Below, in pieces: positions 43,971 to 52,239 of a stretch of DNA of 64,000 nucleotides; the first letter of the stretch is position 1; every line of letters begins with the position of its first letter. Origin of the DNA: Limnohabitans sp. INBF002 (GTDB lineage Bacteria; Pseudomonadota; Gammaproteobacteria; Burkholderiales; Burkholderiaceae_C); assembly GCF_027924905.1 (NCBI RefSeq), contig NZ_AP027055.1:1488001-1552000 (forward strand), written 5' to 3'. The notes below the pieces were generated by a model. That model was not told the DNA's origin. It saw only the letters and a list, made by a program, of their open reading frames with translations, and made no database searches. The position numbers and the translations under genes were made by a program.

Positions 43971-44822
43971 TCAAAAAAGTTCATCAACAGATGAGAGCAA
44001 CCATTGCGCACGCTCGCGCATCACTTCGTTCTGCAAACTGCGGTGCGCTTGGCTGATCGCCAGCGCTTGCTGCAGCAACTGTTCAAACTGCTTTCGGTCT
44101 TCAGCGGGCAGTGCCACGCCCTCGGCCTTAGCCACCAGTGGCCCCGCTTCTTGGCCTTGCCCCAAGGCAATGGCTTGGTCGAAATAAGCCTGTGCTTTTG
44201 GGCGTGAACCGCCCACCTTGGCCGCTTCTAAAGTGCCCATCAAACTTGCCAACGCACCTTGCCCATACGTGGGGTCGGTTTGCCAAGCCAGCTCAGCCAA
44301 TCGCATGGACAGCGGTAAATCAGCCACCAAATCTGGGTCATCTTTGGACATCGAAATCCAGCCACCGAGTGAGGCCGCCGCCCAATAAGCCAAAGGCACT
44401 TGCGCCTTCGTCAGTTGCAATGGGTTCTTGGTATCGGGCTTTCGCAAGGCGTCCCCAAAACCTGGGTGACTGCGCTCAAGCGCCACCATCGCGTGGCGAT
44501 GTGCACGCGCATACAAACGTGCAGCACGTTCGCGCATCTGGGCCGCTACTTTCGGATTTTTTGTATCTATCTTTTCGGCATCGAAAGAGACGAAGGCATA
44601 AGCGTATTGGGTGAACCCGGCAGACACTGATTCGGCCAACTTCAAATGTCCCGGTGTTTCTTTCAAGATGGACTCTGAAAACTTGAGATAAAAAGCACTG
44701 GCTTCACGTGCCAGCTGCAAATCATCTTCACTGGACATGGGCTGCGCCGATAAGGCCTGAGCGGTTTGGTCCACCACAAACGGACGAACGGCACAGCCCG
44801 AAAACAAGAGCGAAAGAGCCAA
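43971..44822 (-). CDS. TRAP-associated lipoprotein TatT
   Basis: T-component of a TRAP system, about 284 residues, rich in helix-turn-helix TPR-like repeats (PLAYWAAASLGGWISMSK, AELAWQTDPTYGQGALASLMG). A lipobox LLFSGC near the N terminus predicts a lipid-anchored periplasmic protein. TTG 44822 gives an unusually short signal. An ATT at about 44843 with GAGGTG upstream would give a normal one (ITYYRLIPLLALSLLFSGC), so the start is uncertain. TatT proteins bind the DctP receptor. A Pho box candidate lies upstream. Confidence 0.85.
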   Translation of the reverse strand: MALSLLFSGCAVRPFVVDQTAQALSAQPMSSEDDLQLAREASAFYLKFSESILKETPGHLKLAESVSAGFTQYAYAFVSFDAEKIDTKNPKVAAQMRERAARLYARAHRHAMVALERSHPGFGDALRKPDTKNPLQLTKAQVPLAYWAAASLGGWISMSKDDPDLVADLPLSMRLAELAWQTDPTYGQGALASLMGTLEAAKVGGSRPKAQAYFDQAIALGQGQEAGPLVAKAEGVALPAEDRKQFEQLLQQALAISQAHRSLQNEVMRERAQWLLSSVDELF

Positions 44823-44906
44823 AAGTGGAATTAGGCGGTAGTAAGTAATAAGAACACCTCTTCAGAGTTGGCGAAGAACAGAATTCAAAAAATGTAAATC
44901 TGTCAT

Positions 44907-44924
44907 GTGAATATTCGATGACAT
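44907..44924 (-). promoter_or_regulatory. Candidate Pho box for the tatT-dctP-dctQM operon
   Basis: Minus strand ATGTCAT-CGAA-TATTCAC, 7-4-7 spacing, 63-85 nt before tatT depending on its start. A lone CTGTCAT at 44900 on the plus strand faces ppk2. Confidence 0.6.
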
Positions 44925-44978
44925 GGCGTCATCAAACTGAAACAGTGCTTGGCCATGATGTGAGGAAAGGAAAACATC

Positions 44979-45860
44979 ATGTCTGATAAACACCAACTCG
45001 ATGAAGAACAAATGCAACGCCTGCGCGACGACCTCTTGGACACGTTGGATGAAGAGCTTGAAATGTCCATTGACGAAGAAGGCAGCAACACAGACCGCGT
45101 GACATACTTTCGCGAATTGCTGCGTTTGCAAGGCGAATTGGTCAAGCTGCAAGACTGGGTGGTGGCTACCAAACAAAAAGTGGTCATCTTGTTTGAAGGT
45201 CGCGATGCCGCAGGCAAAGGTGGCGTGATCAAGCGCATCACACAACGCCTTAACCCACGCGTGTGCCGTGTGGCCGCACTCCCCGCCCCCAACGACCGCG
45301 AGCGTACGCAGTGGTACTTTCAGCGCTATGTGGCGCACCTACCTGCTGCGGGTGAAATTGTGTTGTTTGACCGCAGTTGGTACAACCGCGCAGGCGTCGA
45401 ACGTGTGATGGGGTTTTGTAACGACGACGAGTACGAAGAGTTTTTCCGTACCGTGCCTGAGTTTGAAAAAATGTTGGCACGCAGCGGCATCACACTCATC
45501 AAGTATTGGTTCTCCATCACCGACGATGAACAACACGCACGCTTCTTAGGTCGCATTCACGACCCCTTGAAGCAGTGGAAGCTCAGCCCGATGGACTTAG
45601 AAAGCCGTCGACGCTGGGAGAACTACACCGTCGCCAAAGAAACCATGATCGAGCGCACACACACACACGAATCGCCATGGTGGGTGGTGCAAGCGGTGGA
45701 CAAGAAGAGTGCTCGCCTGAATTGCATTCACCACTTGCTCACGCATTTCAACTATCACGAAATCGCGCATCCAGAAATTGACTTGCCTGCACGTGTGCGA
45801 AATCCAGACTACATCCGCCATCCCGTACCAGACAACATGGTTGTCCCAGAAATCTATTGA
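44979..45860 (+). CDS. ppk2: Polyphosphate kinase 2
   Basis: PPK2-family nucleotide kinase of 293 residues that transfers phosphate between polyphosphate and GDP/ADP. Walker A is FEGRDAAGKGGVIKRI, the family arginine segment is ALPAPNDRERTQWYFQRY, Walker B is VLFDRSWYNRAGVERVMGF, and the lid is FLGRIHDPLKQWKLSP. An acidic N-terminal 40 residues precede the kinase core. It probably uses stored polyphosphate to regenerate nucleotides under phosphate stress. AGGAAAGGA precedes the ATG. Confidence 0.94.
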   Translation: MSDKHQLDEEQMQRLRDDLLDTLDEELEMSIDEEGSNTDRVTYFRELLRLQGELVKLQDWVVATKQKVVILFEGRDAAGKGGVIKRITQRLNPRVCRVAALPAPNDRERTQWYFQRYVAHLPAAGEIVLFDRSWYNRAGVERVMGFCNDDEYEEFFRTVPEFEKMLARSGITLIKYWFSITDDEQHARFLGRIHDPLKQWKLSPMDLESRRRWENYTVAKETMIERTHTHESPWWVVQAVDKKSARLNCIHHLLTHFNYHEIAHPEIDLPARVRNPDYIRHPVPDNMVVPEIY

Positions 45861-45878
45861 TGATCAGCCATTGTCTGA

Positions 45879-45896
45879 ATTTCATGCCAACGTCAC
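45879..45896 (+). promoter_or_regulatory. Candidate Pho box for dgkA
   Basis: ATTTCAT-GCCA-ACGTCAC with the correct 11-nt period, 24 nt before the dgkA start. Both halves deviate from consensus. Confidence 0.45.
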
Positions 45897-45920
45897 AAAT
45901 CATTTGTAAATTAATAATCC

Positions 45921-46316
45921 ATGAATCAGATTCATGAAAACCTACAAAAGCAAAGACGTGGCTTGAACCGCGTCATCCATGCATTTGGCTATTCCATACA
46001 AGGTTTGCAAGCTGCCATGCATGAGCCCGCGTTCAAGCAAGAGGCTTATCTTGCTTTCGTGTTAATTCCGTTGTCGTTTTGTTTAGGCAGCAACTGGGTT
46101 GAAATTTCAGTTCTTTCAGGATCGGTGATTTTTGTTTTGACAGTCGAACTTTTAAACACGGGCTTAGAGTCTGCCATCGATCGTGTGGGCCCTCAGTGGC
46201 ACGATCTTTCTAAGCGTTGCAAAGATTTGGGAAGCGCCGCTGTGCTGCTCAGCATTCTGCTTTGCATGAGCATTTGGCTCACCGCACTTTTCTTGAAGTT
46301 TTCTCACTACTTTTAG
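45921..46316 (+). CDS. dgkA: Diacylglycerol kinase DgkA
   Basis: Small membrane kinase of 131 residues that phosphorylates diacylglycerol to phosphatidic acid. It has three helices (about 48-65, 66-86, 105-125). Conserved segments are HAFGYSIQGLQAAMHEPAFKQE and VELLNTGLESAIDRVGPQWH with the catalytic Glu. Beside a PlcP-like phospholipase it could return diacylglycerol to the phospholipid pool. It lies 12 nt before the outer-membrane protein gene. Confidence 0.94.
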   Translation: MNQIHENLQKQRRGLNRVIHAFGYSIQGLQAAMHEPAFKQEAYLAFVLIPLSFCLGSNWVEISVLSGSVIFVLTVELLNTGLESAIDRVGPQWHDLSKRCKDLGSAAVLLSILLCMSIWLTALFLKFSHYF

Positions 46317-46331
46317 AAAAGCTCACGCGTG

Positions 46332-47039
46332 ATGGCCTTCATGAGCATTCGTCGTTTATTACTGGGATTGCTTCTCACAACCTCTGAGCCAAGTTTTGCA
46401 GCCAGACCATTCGTCACCGATGACGCAAGATTAACCAGCGCCGAAAGCTGTCAGCTCGAAAGCTGGTCGCGTTCTTACCAAAAAAGCCATGAATTCTGGA
46501 TACTTCCCGCTTGCAATTTGACGGGTAACTTTGAGATCACGGCAGGCACCGGAACAGCAAAAAATGAGGGGGGCATTGCCACGCAAGATTTCATCCTTCA
46601 AGGCAAGACCCTATTTCGCGAACTCACCACCAACGGATGGGGGTGGGGCCTTGCCCTCGGCAAAGTGAACCACCCTGACATTGCACCTGGGCCAAACTTA
46701 TTGGGCAACACATACGCCTATATTCCCGTGTCATTTTCGACGCTCAACGACAAGGTGATTTTTCATACCAATATGGGTTGGTTAAGAGACAAAGCAACAG
46801 CTGAAAACCGCGCGACTTGGGGTGGGGGTGCAGAGGTGCAAGCCACATCACGTCTCTTGTTCATCGCCGAATCATTTGGCGACAACAAGAGCACACCTTA
46901 TTGGCAAATTGGCGCACGCTACACCATCATTCCAAATTTGTTTCAACTCGACACCACCATGGGCCGTCAATTCAATAGCACCAACGACACACGTTGGATT
47001 TCGTTTGGGCTGAGGATTACACCCGAGAAAATATTTTGA
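46332..47039 (+). CDS. Predicted outer-membrane beta-barrel protein
   Basis: Exported protein of 235 residues (start ATG 46332; GTG 46329 and ATG 46341 also possible). Signal peptide about 1-24 ends in SFA before ARPFVTDDAR. The rest is alternating beta-strand with many aromatic residues, and the chain ends in a phenylalanine, as outer-membrane barrels do. The opening RPFVTDDARLTSAESCQLESW recalls the MetA-like phenol-degradation outer-membrane family. Function is unknown. It may form an operon with dgkA. Confidence 0.65.
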   Translation: MAFMSIRRLLLGLLLTTSEPSFAARPFVTDDARLTSAESCQLESWSRSYQKSHEFWILPACNLTGNFEITAGTGTAKNEGGIATQDFILQGKTLFRELTTNGWGWGLALGKVNHPDIAPGPNLLGNTYAYIPVSFSTLNDKVIFHTNMGWLRDKATAENRATWGGGAEVQATSRLLFIAESFGDNKSTPYWQIGARYTIIPNLFQLDTTMGRQFNSTNDTRWISFGLRITPEKIF

Positions 47040-47069
47040 TCCTGTGGATGAGGACGCTATACGTCCCAA

Positions 47070-47087
47070 TATTCATCACCATGTCAT
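47070..47087 (+). promoter_or_regulatory. Candidate Pho box for the CorA-like gene
   Basis: TATTCAT-CACC-ATGTCAT, 7-4-7, 47 nt before ATG 47135, followed by an AT-rich possible -10 (TTTAATAA). Confidence 0.65.
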
Positions 47088-47134
47088 AAAAATTTAATAA
47101 ATTCGTCAGGTAAATAAACCTGTCATTACGTTGC

Positions 47135-48430
47135 ATGTCACTGAAAAATTTAATCGATATGTTGAACAAACAAAAGTTAGTCGATGGCATGGTCCACAGC
47201 CAACACATGCACAAGCATGATTTTGTGGAATCCTTGCTTCAAAAACAACACGATGCAGAACTGCAAAACTTTATTGCCAAACAAAGTGCCACCGAAATCG
47301 GCAGCTATCTTGACGCATTGCCGCTCGAAGAAGCCCAAAAACTTTGGTACAAGATTCCCGCAGAGCGTGAAAACGATGTGCTGTGGGAAATCTCGGACGA
47401 ACGCCGCATCGACATTGCAGGCGATCGACAACCTGGTTTTGAAGACAGCAAGATCAATGTTTATGAACTTGTTGACGGTCGACTTAAAAGTATTCCACTG
47501 TCTGGCCGCAAAGACCTAGAGGGTGCAAAACCAATTTGGGTTGATTTGGTCAACTCCAGCAAAGCAGAGCGGGTGTTTGTAGGGTCGCACTTTGGCGTTG
47601 AATTACCAGATCCCATTGAAGCCACCGATTTGGAAGTGAGCGCCCGATTTCATGTGGAAGAAAACGACGACATCCACTTGCACTCTAACTTTCTGTTGGA
47701 CCGTGATGGAAGCTCTAAAAGCGTACCAGTGGCCTTCATCTTGCATGGTGGTATTTTGTTTTCTTTGCGCAATGAAGAGCTGTCTGTGTTTCGACTGCAA
47801 CGACGACGGGCACTCACACAACCAAACTACGTCACCGATTGCATTGACTTGTTGCTAGACCTGTACGGCGCAGATGTTGAGGTGTCAGCCGACTCTTTGG
47901 AAAACATTTACGCCAAGCTAGGCGTGGTGGGGCGGCATGTGCTCAGCGAAGCCATCACCGACCAAGAAGCAGCAGGTATCTTGGCAGACATCGCAGAAGA
48001 AGAAGATCAAAACGGTCGCATTCGCAGCAACATTCTTGATACACAACGGGCCTTGAGTTTTTTAATGCGCGGTCGATTGCTCACACCGGATCAGATTTCA
48101 GATGCCAAGCAAATTTTGCGCAACATTGATTCACTGAACAGTCACACGGCTTTTCTGTTTGACAAGATCAACTTCTTGATGGATGCCACGATTGGTTTCA
48201 TCAATATCAACCAAAACAAACGCGTGAATCAGCTCACTGTGTTCAGTGTGGTGTTCATGCCTATCAACATCTTGGCTGGCGTGGGTGGCATGTCTGAGTT
48301 TTCCATGATGACGGAAGGTACGCCTTGGCCGCTGGCATATGGTGGGTTTTTATTAGGTTCTGCATTCATCGGTTTGATCACGTATGTGTTGCTCAAGCAT
48401 TTCGAGAAACGACGTCTTAAAAAACAATGA
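47135..48430 (+). CDS. CorA-like divalent cation transporter with altered GMN motif
   Basis: Membrane transporter of 431 residues. The C-terminal two-helix pore region (about 365-425) resembles CorA, but the signature GMN loop reads AGVGGMSEFSMM (GMS in place of GMN). The N-terminal 90 residues (IGSYLDALPLEEAQKLWYKI, RENDVLWEISDERRIDI) resemble the helical MgtE N domain rather than CorA. The middle is the CorA alpha/beta and long-helix funnel. Magnesium, or export of another cation, is possible. A Pho-box candidate lies upstream. Confidence 0.8.
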   Translation: MSLKNLIDMLNKQKLVDGMVHSQHMHKHDFVESLLQKQHDAELQNFIAKQSATEIGSYLDALPLEEAQKLWYKIPAERENDVLWEISDERRIDIAGDRQPGFEDSKINVYELVDGRLKSIPLSGRKDLEGAKPIWVDLVNSSKAERVFVGSHFGVELPDPIEATDLEVSARFHVEENDDIHLHSNFLLDRDGSSKSVPVAFILHGGILFSLRNEELSVFRLQRRRALTQPNYVTDCIDLLLDLYGADVEVSADSLENIYAKLGVVGRHVLSEAITDQEAAGILADIAEEEDQNGRIRSNILDTQRALSFLMRGRLLTPDQISDAKQILRNIDSLNSHTAFLFDKINFLMDATIGFININQNKRVNQLTVFSVVFMPINILAGVGGMSEFSMMTEGTPWPLAYGGFLLGSAFIGLITYVLLKHFEKRRLKKQ

Positions 48431-48441
48431 GGAACACAGAT

Positions 48442-48660
48442 ATGACTTATCACAAACACGAATCTTCTGAAATCAAAGACGATGGCTTGCGTTACAGCAA
48501 AAAGAAAAATGGCTCTCCTTTTGAGGGCACAGGTAGAACCGGCGAGATGATGAGTTGCATCAAATGCGGCACGCACAAGCCAAGATCTAGCGGCTCATTT
48601 CGACGCTTTTTAAATGCCAACCATTTTTTTTGCGGAGAATGCCGCGCGGTTCCAGCTTAA
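48442..48660 (+). CDS. Small zinc-ribbon-like protein
   Basis: A 72-residue protein, start ATG 48442 chosen for the GAGGA sequence 10 nt upstream (ATG 48427 overlaps the corA stop). A CIKCGTHKPRSSG pair and a FFCGECRAVPA pair near the end form a CxxC-x20-CxxC zinc ribbon. The rest is polar and basic. Function unknown. It follows the CorA-like gene directly and overlaps the end of phoR by 4 nt (convergent). Confidence 0.65.
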   Translation: MTYHKHESSEIKDDGLRYSKKKNGSPFEGTGRTGEMMSCIKCGTHKPRSSGSFRRFLNANHFFCGECRAVPA

Positions 48661-50006
48661 GCGGGTAGGCGCCACCGGGTCGATGGAAATACCAATTTAA
48701 AGCACGAACCCTGCCCCACTTCACTGGTGATAGACAAGCTACCACCATGGCGCTGCATCACGTGTTTAACGATCGCCAGCCCCAAGCCTGTGCCACCCGA
48801 TTCGCGCGAACGGCTTCGATCTACACGATAAAAACGCTCGGTCAAACGCGGCAAATGCTCTGCAGCAATTCCCGCTCCCGTGTCACGCACTGAGATAAAC
48901 AAACTGCCATCCACACCTTGATCAACGTTGACATAGATATGCCCCCCTGCCGGGGTGTAACGGACCGCGTTGCTCACTAAATTTGACAAAGCACTTTGCA
49001 GTTCACGTGGCTCCCCCATCAGTGATGCTTGGGCAAGCAAAGGATTCATCTCAAATTGGATGATTTGCGCTGCGGCCCCCTGAGCAATTGCATCTGATAA
49101 ACCACGCGCCTCTGATTCACACGTCTGCACCAAGTTCGACACGAGCATCGTGTTAGAAAAATTAGGGATGGGGCTGCCCTCTAAACGCGAGAGCGTGAGC
49201 AAGTCCTCCACCAAACCTTGCATCCGAATGGCTTGTACCGCCATCAAGGCCAGGTAGCGCTTTTGCTCCTCGACACTCAATGGCAGCGTTTGCAATGTTT
49301 CGACAAACCCAGACATCACCGTCAACGGGGTTCGAATTTCGTGCGACACATTAGCCACAAAATCACGGCGCATGGCCTCAGCTTGCTCCAACATCGTGAC
49401 ATCGCGGGTGAGTAACAGCTGCTTACCTTCCCCATAACGATGGCGTTGCACGGAAATGCGCACTGGACGTTCAACCCGGTCTTTGCGACCCGCCATCACG
49501 ATAGGCTCATTGGGCTGCTCAACTGCCATGTACGCAGTGAACACCGGATCACGCAGCAAATTGCCAATGCGTTGCATGACATCGCGCTCGGGGTGAATGC
49601 CCAGCTGCGATGCTGCCGTTTGGTTGCACCATTCAATTTGCGCATTGGCATCCAGCATCACCACGCCGTTGGGTGAGGCTTGAATCGCCGATAAGAAATC
49701 TTTCAAGCGTTGTTCGCCAGCATCAATGCTGCGTTCACGTTCGCGTAAAAGCTTGCGCGCACGCTCTAAGACCACCCCCCACCAGCCAGACATTTGCGGC
49801 ACGATGCCCAAATCCCCATGACGCAACCAAGAGCGCACTCGGTAACCACGCCACGCGTCAACCAGCATCCAGATGACACCTGCAGTCAACGCCCCAACCA
49901 ACAGATAAATGACAGGTTGCGGCTTGTCGCCGATCACAGCCCATGCAAAACCGATAGCGGCACCAAAGGCTAAGAGAGAGAAAAATGAAAGAAATCGACT
50001 GATCAC
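48657..50006 (-). CDS. phoR: Phosphate regulon sensor kinase PhoR
   Basis: Membrane histidine kinase of 449 residues. Two N-terminal helices (about 7-25 and 30-50) have almost no periplasmic loop, as in PhoR. A PAS domain is at about 105-190 (SPNGVVMLDANAQIEWCN). The phospho-accepting His is at about 222 in FVANVSHEIRTPLTVM. The ATPase boxes are NLVSNAVRYTP, DTGAGI and SGGTGLGLAIVKHVMQRHGG. It controls PhoB, probably through the PstSCAB-PhoU complex encoded in the same operon. Confidence 0.95.
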   Translation of the reverse strand: MISRFLSFFSLLAFGAAIGFAWAVIGDKPQPVIYLLVGALTAGVIWMLVDAWRGYRVRSWLRHGDLGIVPQMSGWWGVVLERARKLLRERERSIDAGEQRLKDFLSAIQASPNGVVMLDANAQIEWCNQTAASQLGIHPERDVMQRIGNLLRDPVFTAYMAVEQPNEPIVMAGRKDRVERPVRISVQRHRYGEGKQLLLTRDVTMLEQAEAMRRDFVANVSHEIRTPLTVMSGFVETLQTLPLSVEEQKRYLALMAVQAIRMQGLVEDLLTLSRLEGSPIPNFSNTMLVSNLVQTCESEARGLSDAIAQGAAAQIIQFEMNPLLAQASLMGEPRELQSALSNLVSNAVRYTPAGGHIYVNVDQGVDGSLFISVRDTGAGIAAEHLPRLTERFYRVDRSRSRESGGTGLGLAIVKHVMQRHGGSLSITSEVGQGSCFKLVFPSTRWRLPA

Positions 50007-50024
50007 ATAAACCTTGCAGGTGCT

Positions 50025-50711
50025 TTAGGACTGATGAGTGATTCTGTAGCCTACGCCACGAACAGTCTCTACCATGTTACCCGCTGCACCTAAAGCTTCA
50101 CGCAAACGCTTCACATGCACATCCACCGTGCGTTCTTCGATGAACACGTGATCACCCCACACACGGTCCAGCAACTGACTGCGGCTGTGCACACGTTCAG
50201 CGTGGTGCATCAAGTAGTTGAGCAGCTTAAACTCTGTTGGGCCCAGCTTGATGCCTTGGTCGTTGAAGCTGACGCGGTGTGTCGAACCATCCAATTGCAA
50301 GCCGCCAATGCGCACCACATCGCTGGCTTGTTCAGGGGCACGACGGCGCAGCACGGCACGAATACGGGCCAACAGCTCTTGGGTAGAAAACGGTTTTGTG
50401 ATGTAGTCATCCGCACCGGCATCAAGACCTGCAATTTTGTCGGGCTCATCACCGCGAGCAGTGAGCATCAGAATGGGTGTGGTTTTGGTGCGAGGGTCGG
50501 CACGCCACCGGCGGGCCAACTCCAAACCACTTTGACCAGGCAACATCCAATCTAACAAGATCACATCGGGCAACACCTCGTCGATGTGCTTCTGCGCTGC
50601 TACGCCATCAGAAGCCAACAAAGGCAACATGCCGTTATGACGCAAATTGATCGATATGAGTTCGGCAATTGCAGATTCATCTTCAACCACCAAAACGCGT
50701 GCAATTTTCAT
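50025..50711 (-). CDS. phoB: Phosphate regulon response regulator PhoB
   Basis: OmpR-type regulator of 228 residues. The receiver has the acidic pair E10-D11, the phospho-acceptor Asp at about 54 (ILLDWMLPGQSG) and MLTARGDEPDK. The winged helix at 130-225 includes LGPTEFKLLNYLMHHAERVH and VDVHVKRLREALG. It binds Pho boxes upstream of phosphate genes, and eleven candidates are described in this window. It sits 17 nt after phoU and 18 nt before phoR. Confidence 0.96.
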   Translation of the reverse strand: MKIARVLVVEDESAIAELISINLRHNGMLPLLASDGVAAQKHIDEVLPDVILLDWMLPGQSGLELARRWRADPRTKTTPILMLTARGDEPDKIAGLDAGADDYITKPFSTQELLARIRAVLRRRAPEQASDVVRIGGLQLDGSTHRVSFNDQGIKLGPTEFKLLNYLMHHAERVHSRSQLLDRVWGDHVFIEERTVDVHVKRLREALGAAGNMVETVRGVGYRITHQS

Positions 50712-50728
50712 CTTCTAAAAACCTTCAA

Positions 50729-51430
50729 TTAACTCATCGACGATTCAACATCGGCCAACGGCGTGTGACGCACGTCTTCACCCTTGACGATGTAGATGAT
50801 GAATTCGGCAATGTTTTTGGAGTGGTCACCAATGCGCTCAATCGCTTTGGCAATGAACAGCAAATCCAAGCTGGCCGAGATGGTGCGTGGGTCTTCCATC
50901 ATGTAGGTGATGAGCTTGCGCACAAAGCCGTCGAACTCTTTGTCGATTTCGTTGTCTTCACGCAAGATGCTCACCGCCATCGGCACATCCAAGCGGGCAA
51001 AGGCATCCAGTGCTTTGCGCAACAAACCTGAAGCCAAATCAGCCGAAACACGCAAATCGCTGGATGGCAAGGAACGTGGTGCAGAGCCTTCAATGATGGA
51101 CTTGACCATGCGAGCAATCTTGGCCGCTTCGTCGCCGACGCGTTCCAAGTTGGCGGTAGTCTTAGACATGGCCATGAGCAAGCGCAAATCGCGTGCCGTG
51201 GGCTGGCGACGGCCAATGACTGAGGCGATTTCGCGGTCGATTTCAACCTCTAAGCTGTTAACTTTGTTTTCAGTCACCAACACATCGTCAGCCGCTTCGG
51301 GGCTGAACTGAGACAAAGCAAACACGGCTTGGCGAATTTGTGACTCGACCAAACCACCCAACTCCATCACGTGTGAAGAGATGTTGTTGAGATCGGAATC
51401 GAATTGTGAGGACAGGTGTTTTTCTGGCAT
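50729..51430 (-). CDS. phoU: Phosphate signalling protein PhoU
   Basis: Cytosolic helical protein of 233 residues built of two three-helix bundles with metal-binding motifs. Conserved segments are HLSSQFDSDLNNISSHVMEL, AKIARMVKS and the C-terminal AIERIGDHSKNIAEFIIYIV. PhoU links Pst transporter activity to PhoR inhibition. Fifth gene of the operon. Confidence 0.95.
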   Translation of the reverse strand: MPEKHLSSQFDSDLNNISSHVMELGGLVESQIRQAVFALSQFSPEAADDVLVTENKVNSLEVEIDREIASVIGRRQPTARDLRLLMAMSKTTANLERVGDEAAKIARMVKSIIEGSAPRSLPSSDLRVSADLASGLLRKALDAFARLDVPMAVSILREDNEIDKEFDGFVRKLITYMMEDPRTISASLDLLFIAKAIERIGDHSKNIAEFIIYIVKGEDVRHTPLADVESSMS

Positions 51431-51444
51431 GGTGATCTCTCCTA

Positions 51445-52221
51445 TTAGCCGAATCGGCCAGTGATGTAGTCTTCTGTGGCAGTTTTATTGGGTTTGAAGA
51501 AGATTTGTTCGGTCTCGCCAAACTCAACCAATTCGCCCAAATACATATAAGCCGTGTAGTCGCTACAACGCGCGGCTTGCTGCATGTTGTGGGTCACGAT
51601 GGCAATGGTGTAGTCGGCCTTGAGCTCATGCACCAACTCTTCCACCTTGCCCGTCGAAATGGGGTCGAGCGCCGAGGTGGGCTCGTCCAACAACAACACC
51701 GAGGGCTTCACCGCCACGCTGCGCGCAATGCACAAACGCTGCTGCTGACCACCCGAGAGTGACAAGCCGTTTTGGCCGAGTTTGTCTTTGACCTCGGTCC
51801 ACAACGCGGCTTTGGTCAAGGCCCATTCAACGCGCTCATCCATCTCTGTTTTACTGAGGTTTTCGTACAAACGCACGCCAAAAGCGATGTTGTCGTAAAT
51901 CGTCATTGGGAATGGGGTGGGCTTTTGAAACACCATGCCAATGCGGGCACGCAGCAAATTCAAATCTTGCTTGGCGTCCAAAATGTTTTGGCCGTAAAAG
52001 TTGATTTCACCCTCGGCACGTTGACCTGGGTACAGGCTATACATGCGGTTCAAGGTGCGCAACAAGGTGGATTTGCCGCAGCCCGAGGGACCAATGAATG
52101 CGGTGACCTTGCGTTCTGCGATGTCCATGGTGACATTGCGCAAGCCTTGAAACTTGCCGTAGAAGAAGTTCAAGTCACGAACTTCGATGGCGTTTTTGGG
52201 TGCTGTTTTGATTTCAGACAT
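51445..52221 (-). CDS. pstB: Phosphate ABC transporter ATPase PstB
   Basis: ATP-binding subunit of the high-affinity phosphate importer, 258 residues from ATG 52221 ([10 protein letters not shown]); TTG 52233 is a less likely upstream start. Walker [10 protein letters not shown], signature [13 protein letters not shown], Walker [14 protein letters not shown] and the switch His in [13 protein letters not shown] are all intact. [16 protein letters not shown] is typical of PstB. Confidence 0.96.
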   Translation of the reverse strand: MSEIKTAPKNAIEVRDLNFFYGKFQGLRNVTMDIAERKVTAFIGPSGCGKSTLLRTLNRMYSLYPGQRAEGEINFYGQNILDAKQDLNLLRARIGMVFQKPTPFPMTIYDNIAFGVRLYENLSKTEMDERVEWALTKAALWTEVKDKLGQNGLSLSGGQQQRLCIARSVAVKPSVLLLDEPTSALDPISTGKVEELVHELKADYTIAIVTHNMQQAARCSDYTAYMYLGELVEFGETEQIFFKPNKTATEDYITGRFG

Positions 52222-52239
52222 TTGTAAATCCAATTGAAA

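Noticed and set aside
44900..44906. CTGTCAT before ppk2 as a Pho box
   Set aside because: A single perfect half-site without a partner at 11 nt on the plus strand.
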